DNA of 64,000 nucleotides, from the NCBI GenBank assembly GCA_900291925.1, contig UWYS01000008.1, forward strand, positions 124,001 to 188,000. The letters run 5' to 3'. Shown in pieces: positions 43,744 to 54,468 of the stretch. The position numbers and the translations under genes were made by a program. The DNA is from Thecaphora thlaspeos (taxonomy: Eukaryota; Basidiomycota; Ustilaginomycetes; Urocystidales; Glomosporiaceae). The notes under the pieces were generated by a model that saw nothing but the letters and a program-made list of their open reading frames with translations, was not told the origin of the DNA and did not search any database. How positions within the stretch are numbered: position 1 is the first letter of the stretch; the number at the start of each line of letters is the position of its first letter.

Positions 43744-45027
43744 TCATCCCAGCCTGATCCGTCCCAGCGTCTCCTCGTTCCTTTGGCTGGCTCGAAAGTA
43801 CGCCATGACGAGCGCGGTCAGACCTCGCAGCACCAGCCAGAACGAGAGAGTGACGGCCAGGCTGGTCACCAGCATGCCGCCAAACTCCTCAAGCCTCAGA
43901 CCGGCGAGAGTGTAGACGACCCGCGACCAAGCGTGTCGCGCGCCATGCGGTACGAACGCCAGCTTAGGAGTACCTACGTACTTGCCAAACACCTTTAGCT
44001 GGCAGGCCGCATCGATCTGCATGTGGATTCCGTGGCAGACTGAATCACGGGAAGGATATACAGCAACCGCGCCGTCCGCGTCAGTTGGGCCATGCGGACG
44101 AAAAGGGAACGGAAGCACGACCGACTCACGCTCCATGACGAGCCCTCCGCGCTTGTCTAGCTTCCTGAGACCAATTCGGTCCTCGGTATAGATGGCGCTC
44201 TGTCGCAGCGGTGTGGGTTCGTTGTCGCCATTGTGCCGGATCTGCTGCGAGCCCCCGGTTTCATTGCGAATGGGGTACGAGGCGAACCAGGAGGACTGCT
44301 TGGGCTCCACGTTGAGGTCCTTGTCGAACATGAGCATGACAAAGTTGTCGAGCTTGACGAGATTCTCGGCGTAGGTCGTGTTGGGCGTAGGGCCCTCGTT
44401 GTTGATGTCGAGGATAAAGTCGTTTTTGGCGAGGTAGCTTGCGAAAGCGTTGGGGTCTTTCGGATTGCGATAGTACTGGGCCGAGACGAGATGTGACTGG
44501 GCATAGTCGGTGTAGATGCCGCCTCGTAGTGCCAACTCTGCGAGCCGACAGAGGAGGTCAGTGGGCCCGCATGCGGGGAGATCTGCGATTCCCATGTGCT
44601 GGCTGCCGAACGTGACGAGGTTCCTGACACGGGGCGCGTTGCAGCGCTCCACGTAAGCGCGGAGGAATTGTCCGCCTTGGGAGAAGCCAATGGCGTCGAA
44701 GCCGCCGTTGAGCTCGGGTAGGGAGGCGAGCTGGTCGCAGGCGATCTCTATCTGGTCGTTTACATGGCCGAAGAAGCCCTGCCTGCGATCCTCTGAGTCG
44801 CTCTGGTCGCCGCCGACGTTGACCGAGTGTACGTATAGACCGGGGAAGGCTTCCTTTAGCTGCGAGACGAGATCATTGATTCCCTGAGAGTGCGCGCTGT
44901 CGCCTAGTCCGTGCCAGATGACGAGCGGATGGGGCTTGGGGAGGAGGGAGAGGGGGGAGGCGGCTACCGCGGCGAAGGCGAATGCGAAGGCGAATGCGAA
45001 CAGCGCGAAGAGGGATGACGTTGGCAT
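43744..45027 (-). CDS. PPT1: Palmitoyl-protein thioesterase (PPT1 family) with C-terminal hydrophobic segment
   Basis: A single exon on the minus strand gives 427 aa from the ATG at 45027. A signal peptide made largely of alternating Ala-Phe (residues about 9-23) precedes HPLVIWHGLGDSAHSQG. The nucleophile elbow is IGFSQGG with Ser about 116, close to Ser115 of human PPT1. YTEDRIGLRKLDKRG, the typical late motif, follows. The enzyme removes palmitate from cysteines of proteins, usually in the lysosome or vacuole lumen. The protein is about 100 residues longer than animal PPT1, and near its C-terminus has a hydrophobic segment (about 385-412), so it may be membrane-anchored. The frame stays open far upstream of the ATG, but that part is low-complexity and without family features. 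Confidence 0.9.
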   Translation of the reverse strand: MPTSSLFALFAFAFAFAFAAVAASPLSLLPKPHPLVIWHGLGDSAHSQGINDLVSQLKEAFPGLYVHSVNVGGDQSDSEDRRQGFFGHVNDQIEIACDQLASLPELNGGFDAIGFSQGGQFLRAYVERCNAPRVRNLVTFGSQHMGIADLPACGPTDLLCRLAELALRGGIYTDYAQSHLVSAQYYRNPKDPNAFASYLAKNDFILDINNEGPTPNTTYAENLVKLDNFVMLMFDKDLNVEPKQSSWFASYPIRNETGGSQQIRHNGDNEPTPLRQSAIYTEDRIGLRKLDKRGGLVMERESVVLPFPFRPHGPTDADGAVAVYPSRDSVCHGIHMQIDAACQLKVFGKYVGTPKLAFVPHGARHAWSRVVYTLAGLRLEEFGGMLVTSLAVTLSFWLVLRGLTALVMAYFRASQRNEETLGRIRLG

Positions 45028-45784
45028 TTTTGCAGCGGCTAATGGCGGATGGCGGATGGCGGATGGCGGGCGCCGGCTGGCCGGTGATGGTGGCGCGAGG
45101 CGGTGGCGCGAGGCGGTGGCGTGAGGCGGTAACGGGCGATGGTGGCGGCGGTTGGTGGCGGAGGTGCAGAGAGGTGGCGCAGGCTTGATGCAGGGTCCAT
45201 CTGTTGGCACGCTACAGTAACTCTGTAACAATATGATCGGGTGAGGCGGCGCGTCTCCTCGGCCCGATTTGCGATGTTCTGATGCGATCTGGGCCTGGCT
45301 GGACAGAGAGGCGTGACGCTTGGGCCATGCCATTCTTGAATCTTGATTTTGGCGATTCGGCTTGAGGTGTGCGTGCACCACGACCAGCGTCGACACAGAC
45401 GTACAGCGAGCGACCTTCACACGACGCCTTGACTTGACACTACTGCTCCGCCACTGCGTCCATCCTTCCTCCCTCGCCACCGTGGCCCCCTATAGCTCAT
45501 CTTTCTCCGCCTCATCTCCATTCACAGTCATCATCCTTCCCTCGCATCCTTATAGAAAAGTCGAGACCTGCCACATGCGCCCCTCATAGCCCCCGCCTTG
45601 AGCCCCCGCCTTGAGCCCCCAAGCTGCCGCATTCAACCCTCACTCGGCGTCTATCGAGGCTGCGCCATTTCCTTTGAGCATCGGGCCTCGATATCCCTGC
45701 GTCTTCTTCCCATCCTACACGCCCGCTGCACTGCCTCGTCCTTGCCAACAGGGCTCTCGTCGGCATTCGTCGTCCCACGCCGAC
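45028..45784. promoter_or_regulatory. Divergent upstream region of PPT1 and GYP1 with short tandem repeats
   Basis: About 760 bp holding both promoters. A GGCGGAT repeat lies at 45044-45069 and a 13-nt repeat at 45089-45127, both just upstream of PPT1. A duplicated CGCCTTGAGCCCC block lies at about 45594-45620, upstream of GYP1. Confidence 0.45.
45044..45127. repeat. Two short tandem repeats upstream of PPT1
   Basis: GGCGGAT occurs in about three and a half copies at 45044-45069. GGTGGCGCGAGGC occurs three times at 45089-45127, the third copy with one change. Confidence 0.9.
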
Positions 45785-48369
45785 ATGCCTCGGAGAACTC
45801 CGCATCTGACTTCGTCTGCCGCCGCCGCCGCCTCTTCCTCCTCGGCTCCAAATGGCGACTTTGACGATCAGGCTTGGGGCATAGAGTCGGACGACGACGA
45901 CTTCGTCTCCCGCGTCGCCCCTCGCACAAACGTCCCTCGCAGTCTCAAGAGCTCCTCCAGGTTCTCGAGCTACCTCTCGCAGCCTACATCACAGCCCCAC
46001 GTCTCGCTCTCTCGCACCAGCACATCCTCCAAGACAGCGACCGCCATCGCCGTTCCGAGCCGATCCAGCACAGCACTTGCAATGCCAACATCAATCCTGG
46101 CAGCAAGTCCGTCCGTCGACCAGCTCTGCACTGCCACTGACCTGCACTCACACCCGGGCTTTAATGCCTTGACATCAGGCGAGCCTTCCAGCTTGCAGAG
46201 CAACTCTAGCATTCGCGGTACCAGCTGGACCATTGTCGACTCAGTCGCTCGCGCCTCGCCCGTCGTCACCAGGACCGAAGCACCCATCGTTGGTAGCCCC
46301 CCCACCGACATTGCCGTCGAGCTGAACAGAGAGGGAAGCGGAACCGGCAGCGGAAGTGGCTTCCAGCTCGTGGCCAGCGATGACGCCCCGCGTACAGCAT
46401 CGCCAGATGGTGACGGCGCAAAGGGTGGCCATCTCGAGACAGGAGTCGACAGCGAGCCCCGAGACCAGACACGGTCCGACAGCGACGGAGAGGCCGAGGA
46501 GATAGATCTCGACATCGGCAAGCCCGTCTGCCGCAGAAGTCTTGGGAAGCGCAAGGGAAAGCTTGGAAAGATGGAAGCCGAATTGCTCACAAAAGCCATC
46601 AAACCGGATCTCGGCGAGCTGGTCAGCGACCCTACTCAAGCCCTCTCTCGTCTCTCGCTCTGCTGGACCAGCCTGCCACCGAGTGACACGCCCGCCGCAG
46701 AAGGAGCCTACGCCCCAAGTTCAGCGACTCACGAACGGACGCCTTCGGGTATCGCGCGGTCCGCGGACACAGGTTTCACCTTTGACCCTGTGGCCGCCGC
46801 GGGCGATGGCCTCATTATGGCCGGACCGAGCTTTGCAGACGCAGAGCCTACAGAGAGGAACGGCGTCGTGACGTCAATTTATGGCTCCATCGTTCCAGTA
46901 ACCACTCCCGGCGGCATTGCCAGCGCGCTCCCGACTCGGAAAAGGAGCATACGGTCCTCGAGAAGGCGACAGCAACTCCTCGCGTGCCTCAACAAGCCCA
47001 GCATAGACATCTCGGTCCTTCGGTCGCTCGCCTGGGCGGGCGTACCTGATGAGCTGAGGCCGGTGGTATGGCAGCTCCTCCTGGGCTATTTGCCGACCGT
47101 AGCAGCGGTACGAGCACAGACCCTGTCGCGAAAACGAGCAGAGTACGCAGCGGGTGTACGCTTGGCCTTTGCAAAGGGCACGGGCAGCCTAGACCAGGCC
47201 ATCTGGCATCAAATCCACATCGACGTGCCCCGTACGAATCCTGGCATTCGGCTCTGGCAACGAGAATCGACCCAGAGGGCACTCGAACGCATCCTCTACG
47301 TCTGGGCGATTCGGCATCCGGCCTCGGGCTACGTGCAGGGGATCAATGATCTGGCCACGCCCTTCTTTGAAGTCTTCTTGTCGGCCTACGTTGACTCTGA
47401 TCCAGAGATGTATGACGTGTCGCTGCTGCCGCCAGAAGCGCTCGAGGCGCTGGAAGCAGACACCTTCTGGTGCCTCTCGAAGCTGCTCGATGGGATCCAG
47501 GACAACTACATCTTCGCGCAGCCGGGCATCCAGCGGCAGGTGAGACGGATGGGCGAACTAGTGGCTCGCATCGATGGTGAGTCCCAAGCCTGCTCGGGCC
47601 GCCGCCACAGATCGGCGGTCTTCAATGAATACTTCGGCCAGCACCTCTACTCACAGACAAGTCTTTCTCCGCACTGTGCCCGATGGCCATCCTGCAGCGC
47701 CGCTCCACTCTCACCTGCAAGAACAAGGGGTCGAATACATGCAGTTTGCGTTCAGATGGATGAATTGCCTCTTGATGCGCGAGATGAGCGTTCGCAACAT
47801 CATCAGAATGTGGGACACCTACCTTGTACGTAGCCACACCGGCCCACACTAGCGAGCGTCGTAGACCCTCGGCTGTCGTGTCGGACCCACCCAGCTGACC
47901 CCGGGAGCCACACCATCGTCCGTCGCCGCTGATCTGTGCAGGCCGAGGGCCAGGACGCCTTTTCCGACTTTCACCTGTACGTCTGCTCGGTCTTTCTGCA
48001 CAAATGGAGCAGGGAGCTCATGAAGATGGAGTTCCAGGTGAGTGCGCAGCCCCTTGGTCGTGACCCACGCTGTCGACGAAGCGCGACACGGAGCGTGCTG
48101 ACCGTCGAAGGCGCATTTCGGACGAATTCTTTGCGCAGGGCATAATCATGTATCTCCAGAGCCTGCCAACGCAAGGCTGGTCTGATAAGGACGCCGAGAT
48201 GCTCTTGAGCGAGGCTTTTATGTGAGTTGCTCCCATTCTCTCTTCTTTCTGTCGGGCGAGGACCATGCGGCGGTGCTGATGCCGGATGTCGCGCTCGATC
48301 TATCGTCTCGCGCCGCGGACTGTCAGGTACAAGACCCTCTTTGGCAACACCGCGCATCTCAACAAGTAG
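45785..48369 (+). CDS. GYP1: TBC-domain Rab GTPase-activating protein, Gyp1 type
   Basis: Five exons, 45785-47576, 47698-47825, 47942-48037, 48139-48221 and 48327-48369, give 713 aa. The first 400 residues are Ser-rich and probably disordered. The TBC domain starts near LRSLAWAGVPDELRPVVWQLL (about 408) with the arginine finger in HIDVPRTNPG (about 483) and the glutamine finger in YVQGINDL (about 516-523). It continues through the later exons (EYMQFAFRWMNCLLMRE, LYVCSVFLHKWS) to MLLSEAFMYKTLFGNTAHL. Gyp1 acts on Ypt1/Rab1 at the Golgi. I chose the acceptor at 47697 because it gives PLHSHLQEQGVEYMQF directly after the ARID block with normal family spacing. The ATG at 45785 is the first true ATG of this frame. 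Confidence 0.93.
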
Positions 48370-48593
48370 ACTAGCAGCCAGCCACGCCGATCAGTCCGGC
48401 CGTCTGAAGAGCCTTGTTTGCGGGCGCTATGCGAAACGTCGGCGTCTACAAACACGGTTTGGTCCCTCGGGCTCCTTGCTGAGTATACATGTGTGCTGCC
48501 TGGGTGGCGGTTGGCGGTTTGACGACATCTAAACGTCGCATCTCATGTCGGCAGTCTACAGAATTCATGCCAAACTAGCTGCGAGCGTTGCCT

Positions 48594-49997
48594 CTAGATC
48601 TTGACCCCGTTTGCCTCCAGCTCCTTTTTCCTCCGTTCTGCGTCTGCTAGGCGCCTCTCGAGTTCCTCTAATTCATTGGCTTTCGACTGCACGGCAGACT
48701 GGCGCTCCTTGACCCTCTCCTCGATCGCCGCAAGGCTCTCCGATCTGTTGACAAGGAAGACAGTATGGGTTCTTAGCGTCAGATTTCCAAAGTGTGCGAA
48801 AGCTCTGGTTGGAGACCGACCCGCCTGGAGAGCAAAGGCGTGCCTCAGCCCCTGGCTTTGCACACTCGAGGGGTCCGAGCCGAATTTTGCTTCGGAACAC
48901 TCAACCCTGATATCTGGCCAGGTGTGGGGGAGGACAAACGCTTGTGGATGCTCACGAAACAGCACTTCCGTCGGCGCCTGCGTTGGGGACGCCCTTGGCG
49001 TCTGCGATGTCTCCAGAGGTGGGCTCCACGGCTCCGCCGGTAGCGACGTCTTGGACATGAACCAGGGGGGCAGCATCGCTCGACACCGTGGCCGGGTCGA
49101 ACCGGAAGAGGCGAACCTCGGCATTCTTCCAGGGCTATAGCGAGTTGTGAGGAATTTGGTGGTCAGTTAGGTGAGTCCGGAATTGTACACCTATCGAGAC
49201 TAGGTCCGTGACGGCGCGACGGCGCGCCGGAGGGCGATCGGGGCGACACTCACGTATTGCTGACCTGTGATTCTCCGGAGAATGTCTCCATGTGCCATGA
49301 CGACGATATTCTGTTCGGGGCGATCACGGATGTACTGACGAACCCACTGAGCTCGTGCGTAGAGCGATGCATCGTCGGCGGCATAGAAGCCCTGCTTGCT
49401 CGTCCAGTCGGACGTGAGGTTAGAGAAATCAAAGCCAGCAAGCTCGGGATCGGCTTCGAGGACCTCGCGAGCGGAGCCGGTGTCGCAAGGGAAAGCGTTG
49501 CATTCTAAATGCGTCCGGACAAGAAAAGAAGTGGGGGTACGGGGGATGGAGGGAGAGGGGAAATGACTAGGCTTCATAAGCCACCCAAAGCAAGCACCAA
49601 TCGAGCAGATGGGGAGGAAAGGATGGGTGAAAGCTTACCCTGCAGCTGGGGCAGAAGAACTACCTGTCCAAGGCCTCCGAGACGCTGGATGGCAGGGGCA
49701 TAGCCGATCTTTGTGCTTTGCAGGGTCCTCTTGAGGGCGGATGAGAGGATGACTTGAGCGTTGGCCTGCAGTTCCGATGTAAGGGTAGGAAGGCGAGCAG
49801 ATTGCTGCTTGCCGAGGGGGGTGAGGGGAGCATCTGGGATAGAATAGTCGTCGGCGACGTTCTGCAATGGCAGGGAAGGATGAGATGGGCGAAGTGAGGA
49901 AGAAAGCGTAGGGACGTGCGAAGCAAGCGGCTCAGGGCAGACTTACGTGCTCGGCCTGCGAGTGGCGAGTGAAGTAGACTCTACTGGTGGGAGCCAT
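48594..49997 (-). CDS. Histidine-phosphatase (phosphoglycerate-mutase-like) protein
   Basis: Five exons on the minus strand, 49997-49947, 49861-49639, 49504-49254, 49134-48956 and 48744-48594, give 284 aa. The RHG-type motif is FTRHSQAEHN at the start (catalytic His about 12), split by intron 1. LSSALKRTLQST gives the supporting Arg, and VVMAHGDILRRITG the second catalytic His. These are the hallmarks of the histidine phosphatase superfamily. Fungal relatives of this size are often annotated as phosphoglycerate mutase family proteins with unknown substrate. Exon 5 adds a C-terminal coiled coil (AAIEERVKERQSAVQSKANE onward), uncommon in the family, which may drive dimerisation. Intron 4 is 211 nt. 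Spliced phases agree throughout. It is divergent from the Vps51-like gene. Confidence 0.87.
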
Positions 49998-50461
49998 TAC
50001 GTCTATCAGAGGGCGTCTGTCAGGTGTAAAAGAATCGGTGTCAGTAGAAAGAGAAGGCCGCGTTGGTATGTGCGCGTGTGAGAGAGAAGGAAGAAGAGAG
50101 GAAGAGAGAGAGAGAGATCGGGTGAGGGAAGGAAGAAGAGTCCCCACACGACCGGTGTACGCTGGCGGCGGGCGGATGCTGGGCTTTCGTCATTCGACGC
50201 ACCGGGCTCGCAGCACAGACCACGCCGTCGCCCCCTCGTGAGGGAAAAGTCGCCGAGCTCAGCACGGACCAGCGTTGAATGCCACCTTACCCGAGCTGCA
50301 CTCGCTGGGCCGAAAAGAAGCCAAGTCGGCCCGTCGACCCGACACGCCCCTCCTTCCAGACGACCACCATCCTTGCCGGCATCCTCGCTGTCGACCTCGG
50401 AGCGCCCCTTCCTACCCGGTCATCCACTCCGCGAAGTCCTCCTCCGGCAGAGGAAGCCACA
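49998..50461. promoter_or_regulatory. Divergent upstream region
   Basis: About 460 bp between the start codons of the histidine-phosphatase gene and the Vps51-like gene. An AG-rich stretch lies at 50085-50140. An alternative in-frame ATG for the Vps51-like gene is at 50279. Confidence 0.4.
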
Positions 50462-51034
50462 ATGGCCAATGCCGCCAGCGACGCGACTTCACAGCATCCC
50501 TCCACACCCATTGCTCAGAGACCGCGCCGCGGCGCCAATCTCTTGCGCGACTACTACGGTCTCTCGTCCACCTCTAACCCGAACAATACCTTAGCCCAAA
50601 GCTCCCTCCCATCCGACCCTACGGATCCCGACAACCCAGCCTTCTCAAGAGACGCCGCGCTTTCCGCTCTTCTCTCGTCAAACAGCCTGAGCCAACTCTT
50701 GTCAACGGAGAGCAGCCTCATCACAGAGATCCGCGAACTCGATGGAGAAAGGCAGAGCCTCGTCTACAACCACCATCACCAACTCGTCTCGGCGAGCGAC
50801 ACGATTCGCAACGTTGAGTACCATTTCGACGCGCCGACTTCCTCTCTGAAACAGTTGCTGACCCCACATCCCTCTCGTCATTCCACCGCTCGCCTCGGCG
50901 TTGACCAGATGAAGCAAAATCCCGAGTCCCTCGACCCTTCCCTCGATGCGTTAAAGGAACGCTTTTCTAAACTGTCGCAGCTTTATGCCAACCTCGACGT
51001 TCTGCGCTCAACGAAATCAGCTCGAGCAGATTGA
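50462..51034 (+). CDS. VPS51: Vps51-like GARP subunit, possibly truncated
   Basis: One open exon encodes 190 aa from the ATG at 50462; an in-frame ATG at 50279 would give 251 aa. The N-terminal Vps51 signature is clear: ANLLRDYYGL, then ALLSSNSLSQLL, the EIRELDGERQSLVYNHHHQL stretch and VSASDTIRNVEYHFD. Vps51 links the GARP tethering complex to the t-SNARE Tlg1 for endosome-to-Golgi retrieval. The coding frame ends in KSARAD shortly after a coiled-coil-like stretch (LKERFSKLSQLYANLDVLR). Yeast Vps51 is also short (164 aa), so this may be complete, but many eukaryotic Vps51 proteins are much longer. Here the gene stops just where a gene-poor repeat field begins, so truncation by rearrangement is possible. 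Confidence 0.75.
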   Translation: MANAASDATSQHPSTPIAQRPRRGANLLRDYYGLSSTSNPNNTLAQSSLPSDPTDPDNPAFSRDAALSALLSSNSLSQLLSTESSLITEIRELDGERQSLVYNHHHQLVSASDTIRNVEYHFDAPTSSLKQLLTPHPSRHSTARLGVDQMKQNPESLDPSLDALKERFSKLSQLYANLDVLRSTKSARAD

Positions 51035-51200
51035 TATCTTCCTCCTTGGTTGTGTGTTTGGATCGTCTGTGTCTCCTGCTCACTGCCCGAACTATGTCTT
51101 CACACATGCTACAGTAAGTTACGTGGCAGTATACGTACACACCATGTTCTACATTCGCTCGCCCGATGCTAGCATGCCCGACACATAACGAAATTCAGGT

Positions 51201-52184
51201 CTCGCGCGAGTAAAAAAAGTGCTAGGAAGTCGCGGTAGTTTTTAGTGGCTTCCCCTGGTCGCGTGGGCAAAACCGTACACGCGCCTGGCACACATATCTC
51301 GCGCGAGTGACATCCCCATTTCCCGTCGTGTCGCGAGGGTAAACACCTCCACTCCCTGTCGCGTCGACCAGCCGCGTCTCGCGCGAGTAAACAAATGAAC
51401 TTACGGCTCCGAGTGGCTCCCGATTGAATTTGCGGCTACAGTTTTTAGGGACGGCGCGGCTCCTAATATTGAATTTGTGCCTGCCAATTGTTGAGGCGTT
51501 GGGGCAGTGAGGTCCGCCTTCCAACTAACTTGTATTTGCGGCTCCGGTTTCTTGGCAACGAGGCTCCCGGACTTATCAGGCCTCGAGACCTATCGGGCAA
51601 AATCTTTGAAGATTCCAAACATATCGGGCTCGCGAACTTATCGGGCGACAACTCGCGGCTCCCAGACATATCGAGCTCCCGGATCATCGGGCGATAAATT
51701 GCGGTGCACGGGGAAATCTAGCCCATGGACAGACTTATCGCGCGACAACTTGCTGATCCCGGACAGATCATCTTCCCGGACCTATCGGACGATAAAAAGT
51801 TTCTTTGACTAATCGGGCTAAAGACATATCGGGCGAAAAGTTTCCGTCCCCGGACATATCAGGCCAACGGGTCTATCGGGCGAAACCTCGCCGCCTTCGG
51901 ACTAGTTGGGCGACGTTCGGCGGCTCCCGATTGCGTCGCACTTTCGATGTCGGACATATCGGGCGGCGTGTTTATTTAAATCAATATCGGGTCACAAATG
52001 GTTGGCGATCATTTTGAGCCGGAACGTGTCTCGCGCGAGTAAATATCTTTATGCAAGTTGCTTTATACGTGGCTAACAATGTGCAGGCATCGCGTGTCTC
52101 GCACGAGAGAAGAAAAAGGCGTGGGGATAACCCGTGGCCGGCAAGTCGTGTCGTCCTTGGCCGCGCCTGCATTTCTCGCGCGTG
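51201..52184. repeat. Dispersed CTCGCGCGAG palindrome family
   Basis: The 10-bp perfect palindrome CTCGCGCGAG occurs at 51201-51210, 51299-51308, 51378-51387 and 52030-52039, usually preceded by T and followed by TAAA or TGAC. One-base variants lie at 52098-52107 and 52175-52184, and a shorter TCGCGAGGGTAAA form near 51330. The shared flanks show these are copies of a longer unit, not chance palindromes. Confidence 0.85.
51570..51975. repeat. Degenerate 47-48 bp tandem array built on TATCGGGC
   Basis: TATCGGGC-like cores occur at about 51574, 51591, 51622, 51639, 51669, 51685, 51736, 51783, 51810, 51826, 51857, 51874, 51904 and 51956. Spacings alternate between about 17 and 31 bp, so the true unit is 47-48 bp with two half-copies. 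CCCGGACATATCGGGC, the commonest form, has short CCCG/CGGG arms. About eight to nine units are visible, diverged by point changes and small indels. Confidence 0.75.
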
Positions 52185-53214
52185 TCAACACACAGCCAGG
52201 AAACCCCGTCGCGGGCACCGCGCGAGCCTGGCACAAGACAAAGGGAGGACTCGGCGTCTTGCTTTCGAGCTCCTGGCCACCATTTCTCCTGTCAGCCTCT
52301 CTGAGCGGTGCGTTGCGTGCCTGCGCATACAGGGACGATGCCGGCGACTGCACCCTATCTATCGACGCCACCTCTTTACGGGAGGTGTATGTGCCGACAT
52401 AACTAGTTATCCAAAGCAGTCACCAGCATCTCGAACGGAACCGGAGCTGGGCCACGAGGTGACCTGCCGCTGGGACGGTCGGCGGTGGCGGTCTGACTTT
52501 TCTATCTAGGTTGTGGAGACGAACGTTGTACAGCAGACGGATATGCGTGGTCGTCAAGGGCCGAAGAGAAGGTCGTCGATTCGGGATGCTTGCTAAAGCC
52601 TGCTCATGCCCAGGCATGCACGCTGGTCCGGCCCGTACTTCTTTCCTTGGGGAGAGAGAGTATGAAGCGTTCCGTGGTTGGGAACAGCGACCGGCAATCA
52701 AGTTTGTGGCGTTGCATCCCGGTCGCCATCTGTCCAAGAAAGCGGGTCTTTATTCCGAGCGAAAACGCCCAACTCGCATCCCTCAAGCGACGTTCAGGCC
52801 TCCGCTCTGGCCACTACGACGAAAGTCTCGCCCCCTTCGTCGACTGGTGTCCAATACCAGGTAAGGCCAACCCAACTTGTAAGTATCATGGGGAATAAAC
52901 CGCTCAGACTGCGTCGTTGGCACCGCTCACTTGCTCACCAGCCTGCTTTCGACATTCTTGAACGGAGATCTCCGGGCCGCACCAGTATGGGTTGGAGCCT
53001 TCACGCTCACCGGGAACATCGCTCTTCCGAAGCGACGACGATGCTGCCACTACCCAGAAGGACACACGCGTTCGGGATTCACCGCAAGTGCGATCGCACG
53101 CACAGCGGACCTCGGCAGATCAGATGACGGCACCCATGAGGGCCCGCCCTCGTCCGTGCACCTTTGATCTCAAAGATCCAAGGCCGCAATGGAAGCGAGG
53201 CCTGCATCAATACT

Positions 53215-53228
53215 GTACAGTACTGTAC
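53215..53228. repeat. 14-bp perfect palindrome of the GTACAGTAC family
   Basis: GTACAGTACTGTAC is its own reverse complement. It resembles the arms of the hairpins at 25383-25424 and 54447-54468. Confidence 0.9.
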
Positions 53229-54446
53229 CGCCATCCATGGGAAGGTGCGAACAAAGGACAGGCGAGTGCTTGGTACCCAAGAAGAAGAAGCACCTCCCCA
53301 TCGACGCGCTGCCGCAGACATCGGGTAGACCACACATCCGCTGCATGTACCGAGAACTTACAGTAGCAGAACTCTACAGGCTATCGCCTGTCTTCGCTGG
53401 ACCGGCAATTACGGCTGCAAGGCTTCGCAATCGATCGATATCAGCCTTGCGCAGACACGTACTGACGACGACCACAAAGAAGAAAATTGCGTGGCCTCAG
53501 CGACCCTGGCCCTCCCAGGACGGTACACCTTCAGTGGAAGCCGAGGGACGGGTCTTCCTTCATCAGGTCCAGCTTTCCGCGTGCAAAGAGCATCGTCCCG
53601 GACGCGCCAACCACATGCAAGCAGCGAGAGTCAACGGCGCGATATCTGATATCTCGCGTATTGGCCCTAGTTCCATGACTGGACTGGCAGATCAGAGGTG
53701 ACGATCCGGCGCCATCTCACCTACTTCTTCGGCTCGCACTCGTGCGATGCTCGGCTGAGACTGACGGCAGTCCCCCCGAAAGTCACTGTGGACGGAAGAA
53801 AGCCCGTGCCCACATGGCGGACGTGTCCTTCTCTATGGGCCTGTCGTTGCGGCACCAATGTGAAACGAACGTCAACACCTACGGTCGGACAGCGGGGCCA
53901 TCCATTTTTTCGCGATCCGTCTGCGAGACACAAGTCAGTCGGACCAGCCTGATCGTGAACGTACAAATGGCGGTCGTGTTATCAATCTCCTATCTTATGG
54001 TCCAGCGCCAAGTCTCGAGAAGTGTCAAGGAGCCCCCTCCCCCTTTGGACGTCCAAACGGACAGCAGAACGGCGATTGTCTCAGCTACAAACCCTACCGC
54101 TCACGATTCCGACCGGGGAAGAGGGTGAACCAAGGACGACGACGAGGAAGAAGGAAGCACGTCCGCCTGGTGAGCTCTGATCTCGAGGGTTCCAAGAAAA
54201 ACATTCAAGCTCAGTTTCGCTTCCGCAGGGAGAGAGGCAAGAGGGCCTCGTGTGCGAGACCGAGCCTCGTCGTTTGCGTGCGTGTTTACCCTGTGCGTCG
54301 CTCTGCCCTCCATTGACAATAGGAATCGACGGCGAATGCGTTGGTATCGTTCCGGGTTGTAAGTACAGGTAGATTCAGAGAAGGCTTGGAAGCTGTTGGC
54401 CGGATGACGAGGCAGAGCCTCGAAGCTCGCCTTGTGGTGATGTACA

Positions 54447-54468
54447 GTACAGTACGATGGTACTGTAC
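54447..54468. repeat. GTACAGTAC inverted repeat with 4-nt loop
   Basis: GTACAGTAC (54447-54455) and GTACTGTAC (54460-54468) are reverse complements around GATG. The 4-nt loop matches the geometry of the larger hairpin at 25383. Confidence 0.9.
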
